Of a stretch of DNA of 64,000 nucleotides, positions 33,226 through 42,118 are shown one piece after another. Source of the stretch: Anaerolineaceae bacterium UBA1415 (lineage in GTDB: Bacteria > Chloroflexota > Anaerolineae > Anaerolineales > Anaerolineaceae). The position numbers and the translations under genes are program-made. Where the stretch lies: contig DBPR01000019.1 of the NCBI GenBank assembly GCA_002305635.1, positions 77,039-141,038 of the forward strand. Direction: 5' to 3'. How positions within the stretch are numbered: the first letter of the stretch is position 1; every line of letters starts with the position of its first letter. The notes beneath the pieces were generated by a model. The model did not search any database, was not told the DNA's origin, and saw only the letters and a list, made by a program, of their open reading frames with translations.

Positions 33226-35859
33226 ATGCACCTGATATTGACCCACGAGCAAGCTGACTTCGACGCGCTGGCATCACAGCTTGGCGCGCGCATCCTCCAT
33301 CCCGAGGCTTATGCCCTGCTTCCCCGTCAGATCAACCGCAACGGCCGCCAGTTTCTCAACCGTTTTGGCCATGAATTGGGATTTTCCACCATAAAAGACC
33401 TGCCAAACCAAACCATCGCCAACGTGACCCTGGTCGACACGCAATCCCTGGTCACCCTGAAAGGCCTGACAAATCTAACAAAAGTGCAGGTGCTCGACCA
33501 TCACCCGCGCAAAAGACAGTCGCACCCAGATTGGGAAATGGAACTTGACAATTGCGGCGCATGCACCACCCTTCTGGTCGAAAAGATACAGCAAGCCGGT
33601 CTCCAACTAACCCCGATCCAGGCCACGCTGATGCTGCTCGGGATCTATGAAGATACCGGCTCCCTGGTTTACACCAACACCAGCCCCCGCGACGCCCTGG
33701 CGGTTGCCTTCCTGCTGGAACAAAAAGCTGACCTGAGTATCGTATCTCACTATCTGAACCCGCCGCTGTCCAACATGCAGCAGCAGCTTTATGACCGTCT
33801 TTTAAGCTCATTGGACACTTACGAAGTTGAGGGGCTTGAGGTTCTGCTTGCAGGCGCGGAGGCTTTTGACCTGAATGATGAAATCTCCTCCGTTGCTCAC
33901 AAATTACGCGAGTTTCTCGATCCGGACGGTCTGATTCTGGTCGTTTCCACGCGTCAGGGCGTCCGCCTGGTGGCGCGTTCCACCACTGACCGTCTGGATG
34001 TTGCCATGCTGGCAAAGCATTTTAAAGGAGGCGGGCACAGGCGCGCCTCGTCCGCGCTCATTCGCCCTGACGATAAACCAACCCCAGACAACACCCGCTT
34101 TCTGTTGCGTCAGGTGATCGAAAGCGTCATTGAATATCTCCCATCGGTCATTACTTCCGAAAAAACCGTGCGTCAGATCATGTCCCTGCGTCCGCTTTTG
34201 CTCGAACCTGGCATGTCGGTGACCGAAGCCGCACAGCTCATGAACCGATATGGCTTCGAGGGCTATCCCGTCGTTGAAAACGATCAACTCCTCGGTCTGC
34301 TCAACCGCCGCAATGTCGATCGCGCCCTTGCGCATAATATCGATAAGACGGTTGGCGACCTGATGGAAGCCGGCAGCGTCGCCGTTTATCCAGACGACTC
34401 GATCACACGCCTGAAAGAGCTCATGTCTACCAGCGGCTGGGGGCAGATCCCCGTCCTCGACCCGGAGAGCAAGATGATCATCGGCATCGTCACCCGCACC
34501 GATCTGATCGGTACGCTCAGCAAGGATATCAGCCCCATCCCACGCGCCAAACTGATCGACGCTTTACAAAACGCCTTGCCGGAAGATCGGAAACAGCTCC
34601 TTGAAGTCGTCGCCGAAGAAGCCAAAAGTCAAAACCTGCCCGCTTACATCGTGGGTGGGTTTGTCCGTGACCTGCTTCTGATGCGTCCGTGCCAGGATTT
34701 TGACATCGTTATCGAGGGTGACGCGATCGCCTTCGCCAGGCATTTGTCATCCAGATTTGGCGGTCGCGTGGTCAAGCATGATCGCTTTGGCACCGCGAAA
34801 TGGATCCTGAGCGAAGACCGAGAGGAGATCGCCAACAAGCTCAAGTTGCCTGTCGTGGACCAGGCTCTGAGCCTGCCGGAACATCTCGACCTGATCAGCG
34901 CGCGCACCGAGTTTTATGATCACCCGGCTGCTTTGCCAATCGTCGAACGCAGCAGCATCAAGATGGACCTTCACCGGCGCGATTTCACCATAAACACGCT
35001 GGCTTTACGGCTGGACGGTGAGCATTTCGGGCAAATTTTTGACTTCTGGGGCGGTTATAACGACTTGCAGCAGGGTCTCATCCGCGTTTTGCATGCCCTC
35101 TCTTTCGTTGATGATGCTACGCGCATGCTGCGGGCGGTTCGCTTCGCGGAACGTTTCGACTTTCGTATTGAAGACCGCACCCTTAGCCTGCTCCACGCCA
35201 GCCTGCCCCTCCTCGATCAACTCAGCGGCGCTCGGATTGAACACGAGTTTGACCTCATTTTCCTTGAGCAAAAGGTAGCGCAGATCATGCGCACGCTCAG
35301 GAATTATGGCATTCTCCAGTCGATCCACCCCGGCTTAGGTTGGGATATCGGAAACCAGCAGCGCTTTGAGGTTTTTCTAAACAAGGCAAATGAGAATTCA
35401 CTCAGCCTGAAGGAAATTCAGCAGTCCTTCTGGAGCTTGTGGCTGGAGACGATCGATGATCAGGCGCTGGCAGAGGTCTGCGAACGCCTGCGTCTGACCG
35501 GGAAACAGCTTGACCTCATCCGCCAAACTCATAAGCTGCGCGAATCATTGCCAGCCCTGGTGGGGCTCAAACCCAGCCAGATCACGGAAAGGATTTCCGC
35601 CTTCAACGATATCGCCATCCGAACGGTGCTGCTCTCGGAAGAACAGGATCAGCTTACCAAACCACTAACGGATTACCTCGAAGTCTACAAGCATGTCCGC
35701 GTCCATACCACCGGTGAGGAGCTGAGTAAACGTGGGCTTCACCCCTCACCCCTTTTCGACCAGATCCTCACAAAGCTGAAAACTGCCTGGCTGGACGGTG
35801 AAATTGACACTTACGAAGCGGAAATCGAACTGCTGGAAAAAATATTATCCGAACAATGA
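33226..35859 (+). CDS. DHH-CBS-poly(A) polymerase fusion (A-adding tRNA nucleotidyltransferase)
   Basis: 877 residues. Domain order: DHH phosphoesterase (1-150; LTHEQADFDA, LDHHPR), DHHA1 (about 195-300; GGGHRRASSA), two CBS domains (about 318-435), class II nucleotidyltransferase head (about 455-600; VGGFVRD, DFDIV metal ligands) and RNA-binding helices. In Aquifex and Deinococcus, enzymes of this class add the final A of CCA while a partner adds CC; which activity this protein has is inference. It may also degrade nanoRNA through DHH/DHHA1. Overlaps the GNAT gene by ATGA. Confidence 0.9.
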   Translation: MHLILTHEQADFDALASQLGARILHPEAYALLPRQINRNGRQFLNRFGHELGFSTIKDLPNQTIANVTLVDTQSLVTLKGLTNLTKVQVLDHHPRKRQSHPDWEMELDNCGACTTLLVEKIQQAGLQLTPIQATLMLLGIYEDTGSLVYTNTSPRDALAVAFLLEQKADLSIVSHYLNPPLSNMQQQLYDRLLSSLDTYEVEGLEVLLAGAEAFDLNDEISSVAHKLREFLDPDGLILVVSTRQGVRLVARSTTDRLDVAMLAKHFKGGGHRRASSALIRPDDKPTPDNTRFLLRQVIESVIEYLPSVITSEKTVRQIMSLRPLLLEPGMSVTEAAQLMNRYGFEGYPVVENDQLLGLLNRRNVDRALAHNIDKTVGDLMEAGSVAVYPDDSITRLKELMSTSGWGQIPVLDPESKMIIGIVTRTDLIGTLSKDISPIPRAKLIDALQNALPEDRKQLLEVVAEEAKSQNLPAYIVGGFVRDLLLMRPCQDFDIVIEGDAIAFARHLSSRFGGRVVKHDRFGTAKWILSEDREEIANKLKLPVVDQALSLPEHLDLISARTEFYDHPAALPIVERSSIKMDLHRRDFTINTLALRLDGEHFGQIFDFWGGYNDLQQGLIRVLHALSFVDDATRMLRAVRFAERFDFRIEDRTLSLLHASLPLLDQLSGARIEHEFDLIFLEQKVAQIMRTLRNYGILQSIHPGLGWDIGNQQRFEVFLNKANENSLSLKEIQQSFWSLWLETIDDQALAEVCERLRLTGKQLDLIRQTHKLRESLPALVGLKPSQITERISAFNDIAIRTVLLSEEQDQLTKPLTDYLEVYKHVRVHTTGEELSKRGLHPSPLFDQILTKLKTAWLDGEIDTYEAEIELLEKILSEQ

Positions 35860-36401
35860 GCCAACCGACCATTGAAAGCCACTACCTGATGCCGGATGGC
35901 ACGAACATCCGCATTCGCCCTGCCCAGGCGGAAGACCTCCCTGGCATGGAATGGGACGGCGAATTTTCTCATTTTCGAAAGCTTTACAAGCAGCATTTTC
36001 ACAATACCCGCACCGGCAGCACGCGGATTTGGGTGGCGGAATCTGAAGCGGGGGAGATCATCGGGCAAGTCTTCCTGATGCTCTATTCCAGACAGCGCGA
36101 GCTTGCCGATGGCATCAATCGCGCATATCTTTTTTCCTTCAGGCTCAAGCCAGACTACCGCAATCACGGTCTGGGCAGCTTTATTCTCGAGTTCATCGAG
36201 GATTACCTCCTAAGTCGGGGTTTCAATGCCTTGCGTCTGAACGTTGCCCGCGCCAACGATCTGGCCAGACGTATGTACGAAAAGCACGGCTTCCGCATTT
36301 TGGGTACTGAAGAAGGCAACTGGGGCTATGAAGACCAGTTCGGTCGCTGGCAAACCGTCCATGAGCCTGCCTGGCGCATGATCAAAAATCTAAAAAACTA
36401 A
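35856..36401 (+). CDS. GNAT N-acetyltransferase
   Basis: 181 residues with the acetyl-CoA binding motif (FRLKPDYRNHGLGSFILEFIEDY region, about 99-121) and the LNVARANDLARRMYEKHGF motif. Substrate unknown. Starts in an ATGA overlap with the nucleotidyltransferase fusion gene. Confidence 0.85.
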   Translation: MSQPTIESHYLMPDGTNIRIRPAQAEDLPGMEWDGEFSHFRKLYKQHFHNTRTGSTRIWVAESEAGEIIGQVFLMLYSRQRELADGINRAYLFSFRLKPDYRNHGLGSFILEFIEDYLLSRGFNALRLNVARANDLARRMYEKHGFRILGTEEGNWGYEDQFGRWQTVHEPAWRMIKNLKN

Positions 36402-36419
36402 GTTTTTCGTTTAAAAAGC

Positions 36420-36998
36420 TTACAAACGATCTTCGGCGGAAAGATCATCCAGCCCTTCTGCCTCAGATAGTACCGCGAGCTTCTGGATATCCAGGGCTTC
36501 CATCGGCGTTTCATCAGGCGCAGATTTCAGCTCGCCTTCATCGTCCGAATCCACGACCGGCCTGACGTTGCGCCGAACGATCCCGCATACTTCCTCATAG
36601 TCCTCAGCCCGCAGCAAATTTGGCACAATGAAGACGCGGTTGCCCTGCTGGGTCGCGATCCACAACCCATCCCGTCCCTCCTCAACACCGATAACTTTTT
36701 TTAAAGGAAGCGTTGAGTCCGGGTAGCCGGGTTGGGATAAGGTTAGCGTCTGTTCATCAACAGTCAAAAGATAACCATCCCAAATCTCCTCTTTTTGGCG
36801 ATAGGAGCGGTAACCGAAATAAACCAAAAGGATCAGGATCAGACCGATCAAAAGCCAGGGGCTGCGTTCAGAGTCCTGAGCGCGTTGGGTAAAGAACATC
36901 AACACCCCGGCGATCGCACCGGAAAGGCCATAGAATAAAAAGATGTTCCTCTTTTGTTTGCCAAGTTGTTTCGGGTCCAGACGATAGGATTTTTGCAT
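36420..36998 (-). CDS. Membrane protein with two helices and a cytoplasmic beta domain
   Basis: 192 residues. Two transmembrane segments (about 20-36 and 47-65) then a soluble domain of PH-like character (GYLLTVDEQTLTLSQPG, EEGRDGLWIATQQGNRVFIVPN) and an acidic tail. Start has CGGAGG 5 nt upstream and TATAAT (37023-37018, minus strand). Function unknown. Convergent with the GNAT gene. Confidence 0.75.
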   Translation of the reverse strand: MQKSYRLDPKQLGKQKRNIFLFYGLSGAIAGVLMFFTQRAQDSERSPWLLIGLILILLVYFGYRSYRQKEEIWDGYLLTVDEQTLTLSQPGYPDSTLPLKKVIGVEEGRDGLWIATQQGNRVFIVPNLLRAEDYEEVCGIVRRNVRPVVDSDDEGELKSAPDETPMEALDIQKLAVLSEAEGLDDLSAEDRL

Positions 36999-37046
36999 AA
37001 TGCCTCCGTTGAAGCAATTATAAAGGAGAAGCCGGCAGTTTTATGG

Positions 37047-37052
37047 GATAAT
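37047..37052 (+). promoter_or_regulatory. -10 box of radical SAM gene, leaderless arrangement
   Basis: GATAAT ends 7 nt before ATG 37060. Confidence 0.45.
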
Positions 37053-37059
37053 TGGAGCG

Positions 37060-37872
37060 ATGATCGTCAGGCATATAGACAGCAAAAACATACTCATTAA
37101 GACCAAAGTACCGGCAGCAGATTACGCCGCCAACCCCTATGTCGGCTGCTCCTTCGCCTGCCGTTATTGCTACGCCACCTTCATGCGCCGTTTTACCGGT
37201 CATTCTGAAAGCTGGGGAGCGTTTTTGGACGTCAAACACTGGAGGCCGATTAGCAATCCTCACAAATATGACGGAAAAAGCATCACCATCGGCACAGTCA
37301 CCGACCCCTATAACGGCTTTGAGCGCGTATTCCAGCGCACGCGCGCGCTGCTCGAGGAACTTTCGGGCACAACAGCTGAGATCAGCTTGTTGACAAAATC
37401 TGATCTGGTCTTGCGCGATCTCGAACTGATCAAAGCATTCAGGCACGTCAAAGTCGTTTTCTCGATCAACACCCTGGACGAAACCTTCAGACGAAAAATG
37501 GACCGAAGCGTCCCAATTGCTTGCCGCATTGAAGCCATGCGTCACCTTCGCCAGGCAGGCATCCCGACCGTGACTTTCATATCGCCTATTTTTCCTGAGA
37601 TCACTGATGTTCCAGCGATCGTCAGGGAAGTCAGCCCCTGGTGTGACGAGATCTGGCTCGAAAACCTGAATTTAAGAGGCAGCTTCAAGGCCAATATCAT
37701 GCAGTTTATTGCCAGCGACTACCCCGAGCTCCTGCCCCTCTATCAACAGATCTATGATCGAAACGGAAAAGCCTATTGGCTGAACCTCGCCCAGGAAATT
37801 GAGCAGGAACTCGCTCCATTGAAAAAGAAAGTGGTCAATTATTTCTTCCACACTGAGATCAAAAAGAACTAG
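37060..37872 (+). CDS. Radical SAM protein of the SplB/Rv2578c group
   Basis: 270 residues. The radical SAM cluster motif is Cys30, Cys34, Cys37 (GCSFACRYC), preceded by ANPYVGC. The closest known class is annotated as DNA repair photolyase/spore photoproduct lyase-like, but spore formation is not indicated and the SPL catalytic Cys141 cannot be placed with confidence. Substrate unknown. Monocistronic. Confidence 0.82.
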   Translation: MIVRHIDSKNILIKTKVPAADYAANPYVGCSFACRYCYATFMRRFTGHSESWGAFLDVKHWRPISNPHKYDGKSITIGTVTDPYNGFERVFQRTRALLEELSGTTAEISLLTKSDLVLRDLELIKAFRHVKVVFSINTLDETFRRKMDRSVPIACRIEAMRHLRQAGIPTVTFISPIFPEITDVPAIVREVSPWCDEIWLENLNLRGSFKANIMQFIASDYPELLPLYQQIYDRNGKAYWLNLAQEIEQELAPLKKKVVNYFFHTEIKKN

Positions 37873-37944
37873 TTACAAAAAAAGACAGCTTCTTTTTCAT
37901 AAACCTTATAATTGCCTTTAAAGCTTTGTAACAGGAAAGCAAAC

Positions 37945-37980
37945 TGTACGGACGGGGCTGAACCCCATCCGCTACCTATG
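37945..37980. repeat. Dispersed palindromic repeat, family A copy 2
   Basis: TGTACGGACGGGG ... CCCCATCCGCTACC. Arms 37949-37957 and 37963-37971 pair with one mismatch. Isolated copy in the 184 bp gap after the radical SAM gene. Confidence 0.8.
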
Positions 37981-38056
37981 GATAATAAAGTCTCGGGCTT
38001 TTCATCAAAGCATTTTCTGCCCTCATTTTGATCTCTTATCAGTCTGACTATCTCGG

Positions 38057-38737
38057 TTAGACCAATCGCCCCTTAGCTTCCTGCCAGATCTGGTCAAACA
38101 TGGCTTCCGTCAGGCGACCAGTTTGTGTGTTCTGTAAACTTGGGTGATAGGAACACAAGACCCAGGGCAGACCATCCCGTCCCTCATAAAACGAGCCGTG
38201 ACCAAAACGATAATCCTTCTTTGGCAAGGTCGAGAATTTGCCAACTTTCAGCAAACCGTCCAGCGCGATCTTCCCCAAAACCACGACGCCCTTAATATTG
38301 GGCAGCAATGCCAGCTCACGCACCAACCAGGCCTGGCAATTCTCCAGCTCTTGTGGCGTTGGTTTATTCGCCGGCGGCGCGCAGCGACCGACTGACGTGA
38401 CCCAGCAATCGCTCAATGTCATTCCATCTCCTTTGTGTTTTGCTTCAGGCTGTGAAGCAAAACCAGCCCGATACAGAGCCGGGTAAAAGAAGTCCCCCGA
38501 ACCATCGCCGGTGAACATGCGACCGGTTCGGTTCGAACCGTGCGCGCCTGGCGCCAGACCTATGATCAAAAGCCTCGCCAGGGGATCGCCAAATCCGGGC
38601 ACCGGCTTCCCCCAATAGTCCCAATCTAAATACATCCTGCGCTTCTTTTGGGCAACCTCTTCCCGCCATGCCACCAACCGCGGGCACATCCGGCAGTTGA
38701 TCAACTCTGCTTCCAATTCTATTAATCTTTTATTCAT
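38057..38737 (-). CDS. Uracil-DNA glycosylase, family 5 (UdgB)
   Basis: 226 residues. Removes uracil and some other deaminated bases from DNA. Motif GLAPGAHGSNRTGRMFTGDGSG-type (about 60-81) is diagnostic for family 5, motif HPSLQN is near the C-terminus, and cysteines 15, 18, 119 and 134 fit the 4Fe-4S ligands. Start ATG 38737 follows a TAAACT -10 box by 6 nt and is probably leaderless. Monocistronic. Confidence 0.92.
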   Translation of the reverse strand: MNKRLIELEAELINCRMCPRLVAWREEVAQKKRRMYLDWDYWGKPVPGFGDPLARLLIIGLAPGAHGSNRTGRMFTGDGSGDFFYPALYRAGFASQPEAKHKGDGMTLSDCWVTSVGRCAPPANKPTPQELENCQAWLVRELALLPNIKGVVVLGKIALDGLLKVGKFSTLPKKDYRFGHGSFYEGRDGLPWVLCSYHPSLQNTQTGRLTEAMFDQIWQEAKGRLV

Positions 38738-38743
38738 ATGGAG

Positions 38744-38749
38744 AGTTTA
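38744..38749 (-). promoter_or_regulatory. -10 box of udg, leaderless arrangement
   Basis: TAAACT on the minus strand, 6 nt before ATG 38737. An imperfect 21 bp palindrome (38753-38773; GACCT ... AGGTC) lies directly upstream and could be an operator. Confidence 0.45.
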
Positions 38750-38890
38750 CCAGACCTGAATATATTTTAGGTCAGTTGATCATGTTGGGTTGACCCCTCA
38801 AAGGATCAGGCTACACAACCCGAACTACTAACATACTCACGCCGGATCGGAAGGCAAGATCCGATCTACATCAGAGCAAATATGCATGTA

Positions 38891-38923
38891 AAGAAGCCAC
38901 CTTTGATGAAGAGGTGGCTTCTT
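38891..38923. terminator. Intrinsic terminator downstream of eno
   Basis: AAGAAGCCACCT pairs perfectly with AGGTGGCTTCTT (12 bp, loop of 9). T-rich on both exits. Confidence 0.85.
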
Positions 38924-38957
38924 TCTTACAAGTTCGAGACAAAGTGCCCATAAGGGT

Positions 38958-38994
38958 ATTGAGAGCTGAATGTGTATCACATTCAGCTCTCAAT
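38958..38994 (-). terminator. 17 bp hairpin directly after eno
   Basis: ATTGAGAGCTGAATGTG pairs perfectly with its complement across a TAT loop. No T-run follows, so it may protect the 3' end of the eno mRNA while the terminator at 38891 ends it. Confidence 0.75.
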
Positions 38995-39008
38995 CCGACG
39001 TCAATTAC

Positions 39009-40304
39009 TTAGAGTTTGAAGGTCAGGGCGTCCCAACCAGCGTAACGACCGGTCAGGTCAAGTTCCTGCTCAATGCGCAGCAGCTGATTGTACTTGGCGA
39101 CGCGATCAGAGCGTGCCGGTGCGCCGGTCTTGATCTGACCCATGTTCATGGCGACAGCCAAGTCAGCGATGGTATTGTCTTCGGTTTCACCGGAGCGGTG
39201 CGAGCAGACCGCGCGCCAACCGTTCTTCTGCACCATCGTCACGGCTTCCATCGTCTCGGTCAGGGAACCGATCTGATTCACTTTCACCAGCAGCGCGTTG
39301 CAGGCTTTTTCTTCAATGGCGCGTGCCACACGGCTGGGGTTGGTAACCAAAAGGTCATCCCCAACGATCTGCAAACGGTGACCGTTTTTGGCGGTGAAGT
39401 TCTTCCAGCCTTCCCAGTCATCCTGAGCAAAACCGTCTTCAATGGAAACGATCGGATACTGCTCGATCCAGTTGGTCCAGAAATCCACCATTTCATCACT
39501 GCTAAGTTTACGACCTTCCTTGCGCAGATTATAAGTGCGGGTATCTTCTTCAAAGAATTCTGAAGCAGCAGGATCAAGCGCGATCGCGACTTCTTTGCCA
39601 GCCTTATAACCAGCTTTTTCAATCGCTTCCAGGATCAGTTCAATGGCTTCGCTGTTGGCCTTGAGTGAAGGAGCGAAACCACCTTCATCGCCGACCAGGG
39701 TGCCATAACCATGAGCTTTCAGAACGTTCTTCAGGGAAGCATAGATCTCAGCGCCCCAGCGCAGACCTTCGGTGAAGCTTTCGGCGCCGAGCGGCATGAC
39801 CATGAATTCCTGAGCGTCTGTACTCTGCCAGCCGGTATGCGCGCCGCCGTTGAGGATGTTGAGCATTGGCACAGGCAAAACATGAGCGTAAACACCGCCA
39901 AGATAGCGGTAGAGCGGCAGACCCAGTGAGCTTGCAGCCGCTTTGGCGACTGCCAGACTAACGCCCAGAACAGCATTCGCGCCATACTTGGACTTGTTAG
40001 GGGTTCCGTCCAGCTCGATCAGGAGCTCGTCGATCTCTTTTTGTTCGATCGCGTCCAAACCAAAAAGTTCATCGGCGATCTCGTCATTGACGTTCTCAAC
40101 TGCTTTCAGAACACCTTTTCCATTGTAGCGTTCCTTATCGCCGTCGCGCAACTCCAACGCTTCGTGAATGCCTGTGGAGGCGCCGGACGGCACTGCGGCT
40201 CGTCCAAAACTGCCATCAGCAAGCACGACTTCAACTTCCACAGTGGGGTTGCCGCGTGAGTCCAATATTTCAATTGCATTGACGAATTCAATTGTTGTAT
40301 CCAT
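39009..40304 (-). CDS. eno: Enolase
   Basis: 431 residues, full length. Converts 2-phosphoglycerate to phosphoenolpyruvate. Visible: AIEILDSRGNPTVEVE at the N-terminus, GDEGGFAP, SIEDGFAQDDW with metal-binding Glu/Asp, and the signature around SHRSGETED. The upstream region has a GATGAGT...ACTCATC inverted repeat (40331-40358) over the promoter. Confidence 0.98.
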   Translation of the reverse strand: MDTTIEFVNAIEILDSRGNPTVEVEVVLADGSFGRAAVPSGASTGIHEALELRDGDKERYNGKGVLKAVENVNDEIADELFGLDAIEQKEIDELLIELDGTPNKSKYGANAVLGVSLAVAKAAASSLGLPLYRYLGGVYAHVLPVPMLNILNGGAHTGWQSTDAQEFMVMPLGAESFTEGLRWGAEIYASLKNVLKAHGYGTLVGDEGGFAPSLKANSEAIELILEAIEKAGYKAGKEVAIALDPAASEFFEEDTRTYNLRKEGRKLSSDEMVDFWTNWIEQYPIVSIEDGFAQDDWEGWKNFTAKNGHRLQIVGDDLLVTNPSRVARAIEEKACNALLVKVNQIGSLTETMEAVTMVQKNGWRAVCSHRSGETEDNTIADLAVAMNMGQIKTGAPARSDRVAKYNQLLRIEQELDLTGRYAGWDALTFKL

Positions 40305-40330
40305 TTTCTTATTCCTTTTCTTTTTTATTC

Positions 40331-40358
40331 GATGAGTATGTTATAAGTATAACTCATC
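40331..40358. promoter_or_regulatory. Inverted repeat over the eno promoter
   Basis: GATGAGT (40331-40337) and ACTCATC (40352-40358) flank TATAAC and TATACT sequences on the minus strand that could be the eno -10. Could be an operator or a weak hairpin after pyrG. Confidence 0.4.
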
Positions 40359-40372
40359 CTGTCCTCAAAAAA

Positions 40373-42013
40373 TTAAAAATTAATACCGATCATTTCGTCC
40401 GGCAAGCCTTTATGACGGCAGGCAGCCCTGATCAGGCCCAAAAACAGAGGGTGTGGGCGATTGGGACGGGAAATGAACTCGGGATGGAACTGCGTCGCGA
40501 TCATAAAGGGATGCGCCTTGTTTTCAGCAATTTCTGCCAGAAGATGGTCAGGTGAATTACCCGAGAATACCATTCCGGCTTCTTCCATGGTTGAACGATA
40601 TACATTATTAAATTCATAGCGATGACGATGGCGTTCCTGGATCTCCCGGCGGCCATAAAGTTCATGCGCCAGACTGCACTCTTCGATCACGCAAGGGCAC
40701 AAACCCAGCCGCATGGTGCCGCCCAGGCGATCCAAACCCTTTTGGTCGGTCATCAAATCAAAGACCGGATGTTCGGTCATCTTGTCAAATTCCGCAGAAT
40801 TAGCGTCTTCCAGCCCCAAAACATTGCGAACAAATTCGATCACCATCACCTGCATGCCCAAACACAAACCCAGATATGGAACCTCGTGTTCACGCGCATA
40901 CTTCGCAGCCAGGATCTTGCCTTCCACACCCCGGCTTCCAAAACCACCCGGAACAAGGATCGCGTCCAGATCTGACAATTCCTTATCCAAAGACCCCGCT
41001 TTTTCAAGGTCAGTGGACGATATCCAGACAATATCGACATCGACGCCATAATAAAGCGCGGCGTGCTTTAATGCTTCGCGCACGCTCAGATAGGCATCGT
41101 GTAATTCAACATACTTGCCCACCAGGCCTACTTTCACGACCGGCTTCACTTTTGAAAGCTCGTCCACCATCCATTGCCAACCGCTCAGTTCAGGCTCATG
41201 TTTGGCCTTCAATCCCAGTACGTCCAGCAAGATATCAGCGACGTGCATTTCTTCCAGCTGCAAAGGAATGCCATAGAGCAATTCGGCCGTAACCAAAGGA
41301 ATAACCGCTTCCGGTTTCACATCGCAGAAGCGCGCTATTTTCTGACACAGATCGTTCTCAACCGGATAATCGCTTCGGGCGATGATCATATCTGCCATGA
41401 TACCGATCGAACGCAACTCCCGCACAGAGTGTTGGGTTGGTTTGGTTTTGGTTTCGGCAGTGGCTTTGAGATAGGGAAGCCAGGTCAGGTGTACAAAGGC
41501 TGTATTATTTCTACCCAGTTCATTTCGCATCTCACGAATAGCCTCCAGGAATGGTTGACCTTCGATATCGCCAACCGTGCCGCCGACCTCGATCAGTGCA
41601 ATCTCAGCTTCACTGGTGCGGCCCAAAAGGTCTACGCGGCGTTTGATCTCATTCGTAATATGGGGCACAACCTGGATCGTGCCGCCCAGATAATCGCCCC
41701 GCCGTTCGCGGTTGATCACCTCTTCATAAACCTGACCGGTCGTGACCGTGCTGGTACGCTTTAGATTCAGATCGCAGAAGCGCTCATAGTGGCCCAGGTC
41801 AAGGTCTGTTTCCGATCCGTCATCCAGCACAAAAACCTCGCCATGCTGATACGGGCTCATCGTCCCTGGGTCAACATTCAGATATGGGTCAAGTTTTTGG
41901 ACAGTAACCGTGAAACCGCGTGCCTTGAGCAGCCTTCCCACAGATGCTGCTGTTACACCCTTACCAACCGAAGAAAGCACTCCACCGGTAAAAAATATGT
42001 ACTTGGTTGCCAT
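40373..42013 (-). CDS. pyrG: CTP synthase
   Basis: 546 residues. Makes CTP from UTP, ATP and glutamine. N-terminal synthetase domain (SVGKGVTAASVGRLLK near the start) and C-terminal class I glutamine amidotransferase domain with nucleophile Cys in LGLCLGMQ and His in HPEF. ATG 42013 has GGAG 5 nt upstream. Lies between the S1 gene and eno. Confidence 0.98.
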   Translation of the reverse strand: MATKYIFFTGGVLSSVGKGVTAASVGRLLKARGFTVTVQKLDPYLNVDPGTMSPYQHGEVFVLDDGSETDLDLGHYERFCDLNLKRTSTVTTGQVYEEVINRERRGDYLGGTIQVVPHITNEIKRRVDLLGRTSEAEIALIEVGGTVGDIEGQPFLEAIREMRNELGRNNTAFVHLTWLPYLKATAETKTKPTQHSVRELRSIGIMADMIIARSDYPVENDLCQKIARFCDVKPEAVIPLVTAELLYGIPLQLEEMHVADILLDVLGLKAKHEPELSGWQWMVDELSKVKPVVKVGLVGKYVELHDAYLSVREALKHAALYYGVDVDIVWISSTDLEKAGSLDKELSDLDAILVPGGFGSRGVEGKILAAKYAREHEVPYLGLCLGMQVMVIEFVRNVLGLEDANSAEFDKMTEHPVFDLMTDQKGLDRLGGTMRLGLCPCVIEECSLAHELYGRREIQERHRHRYEFNNVYRSTMEEAGMVFSGNSPDHLLAEIAENKAHPFMIATQFHPEFISRPNRPHPLFLGLIRAACRHKGLPDEMIGINF

Positions 42014-42041
42014 ATCATCTCCAACTCTGTTTAAAATTGAA

Positions 42042-42070
42042 GGGGAGGGCTATTTACTCCAGCCCTCCCC
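42042..42070 (-). terminator. Strong hairpin in the S1-pyrG interval (terminator or attenuator)
   Basis: GGGGAGGGCT pairs perfectly with AGCCCTCCCC on the minus strand, 28 nt before the pyrG start; TTCAATTTT follows. Confidence 0.65.
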
Positions 42071-42118
42071 GGAACTTCTCAGGTAATACTCTTGGCAGAT
42101 CTTTTCTGAGGCATATTC

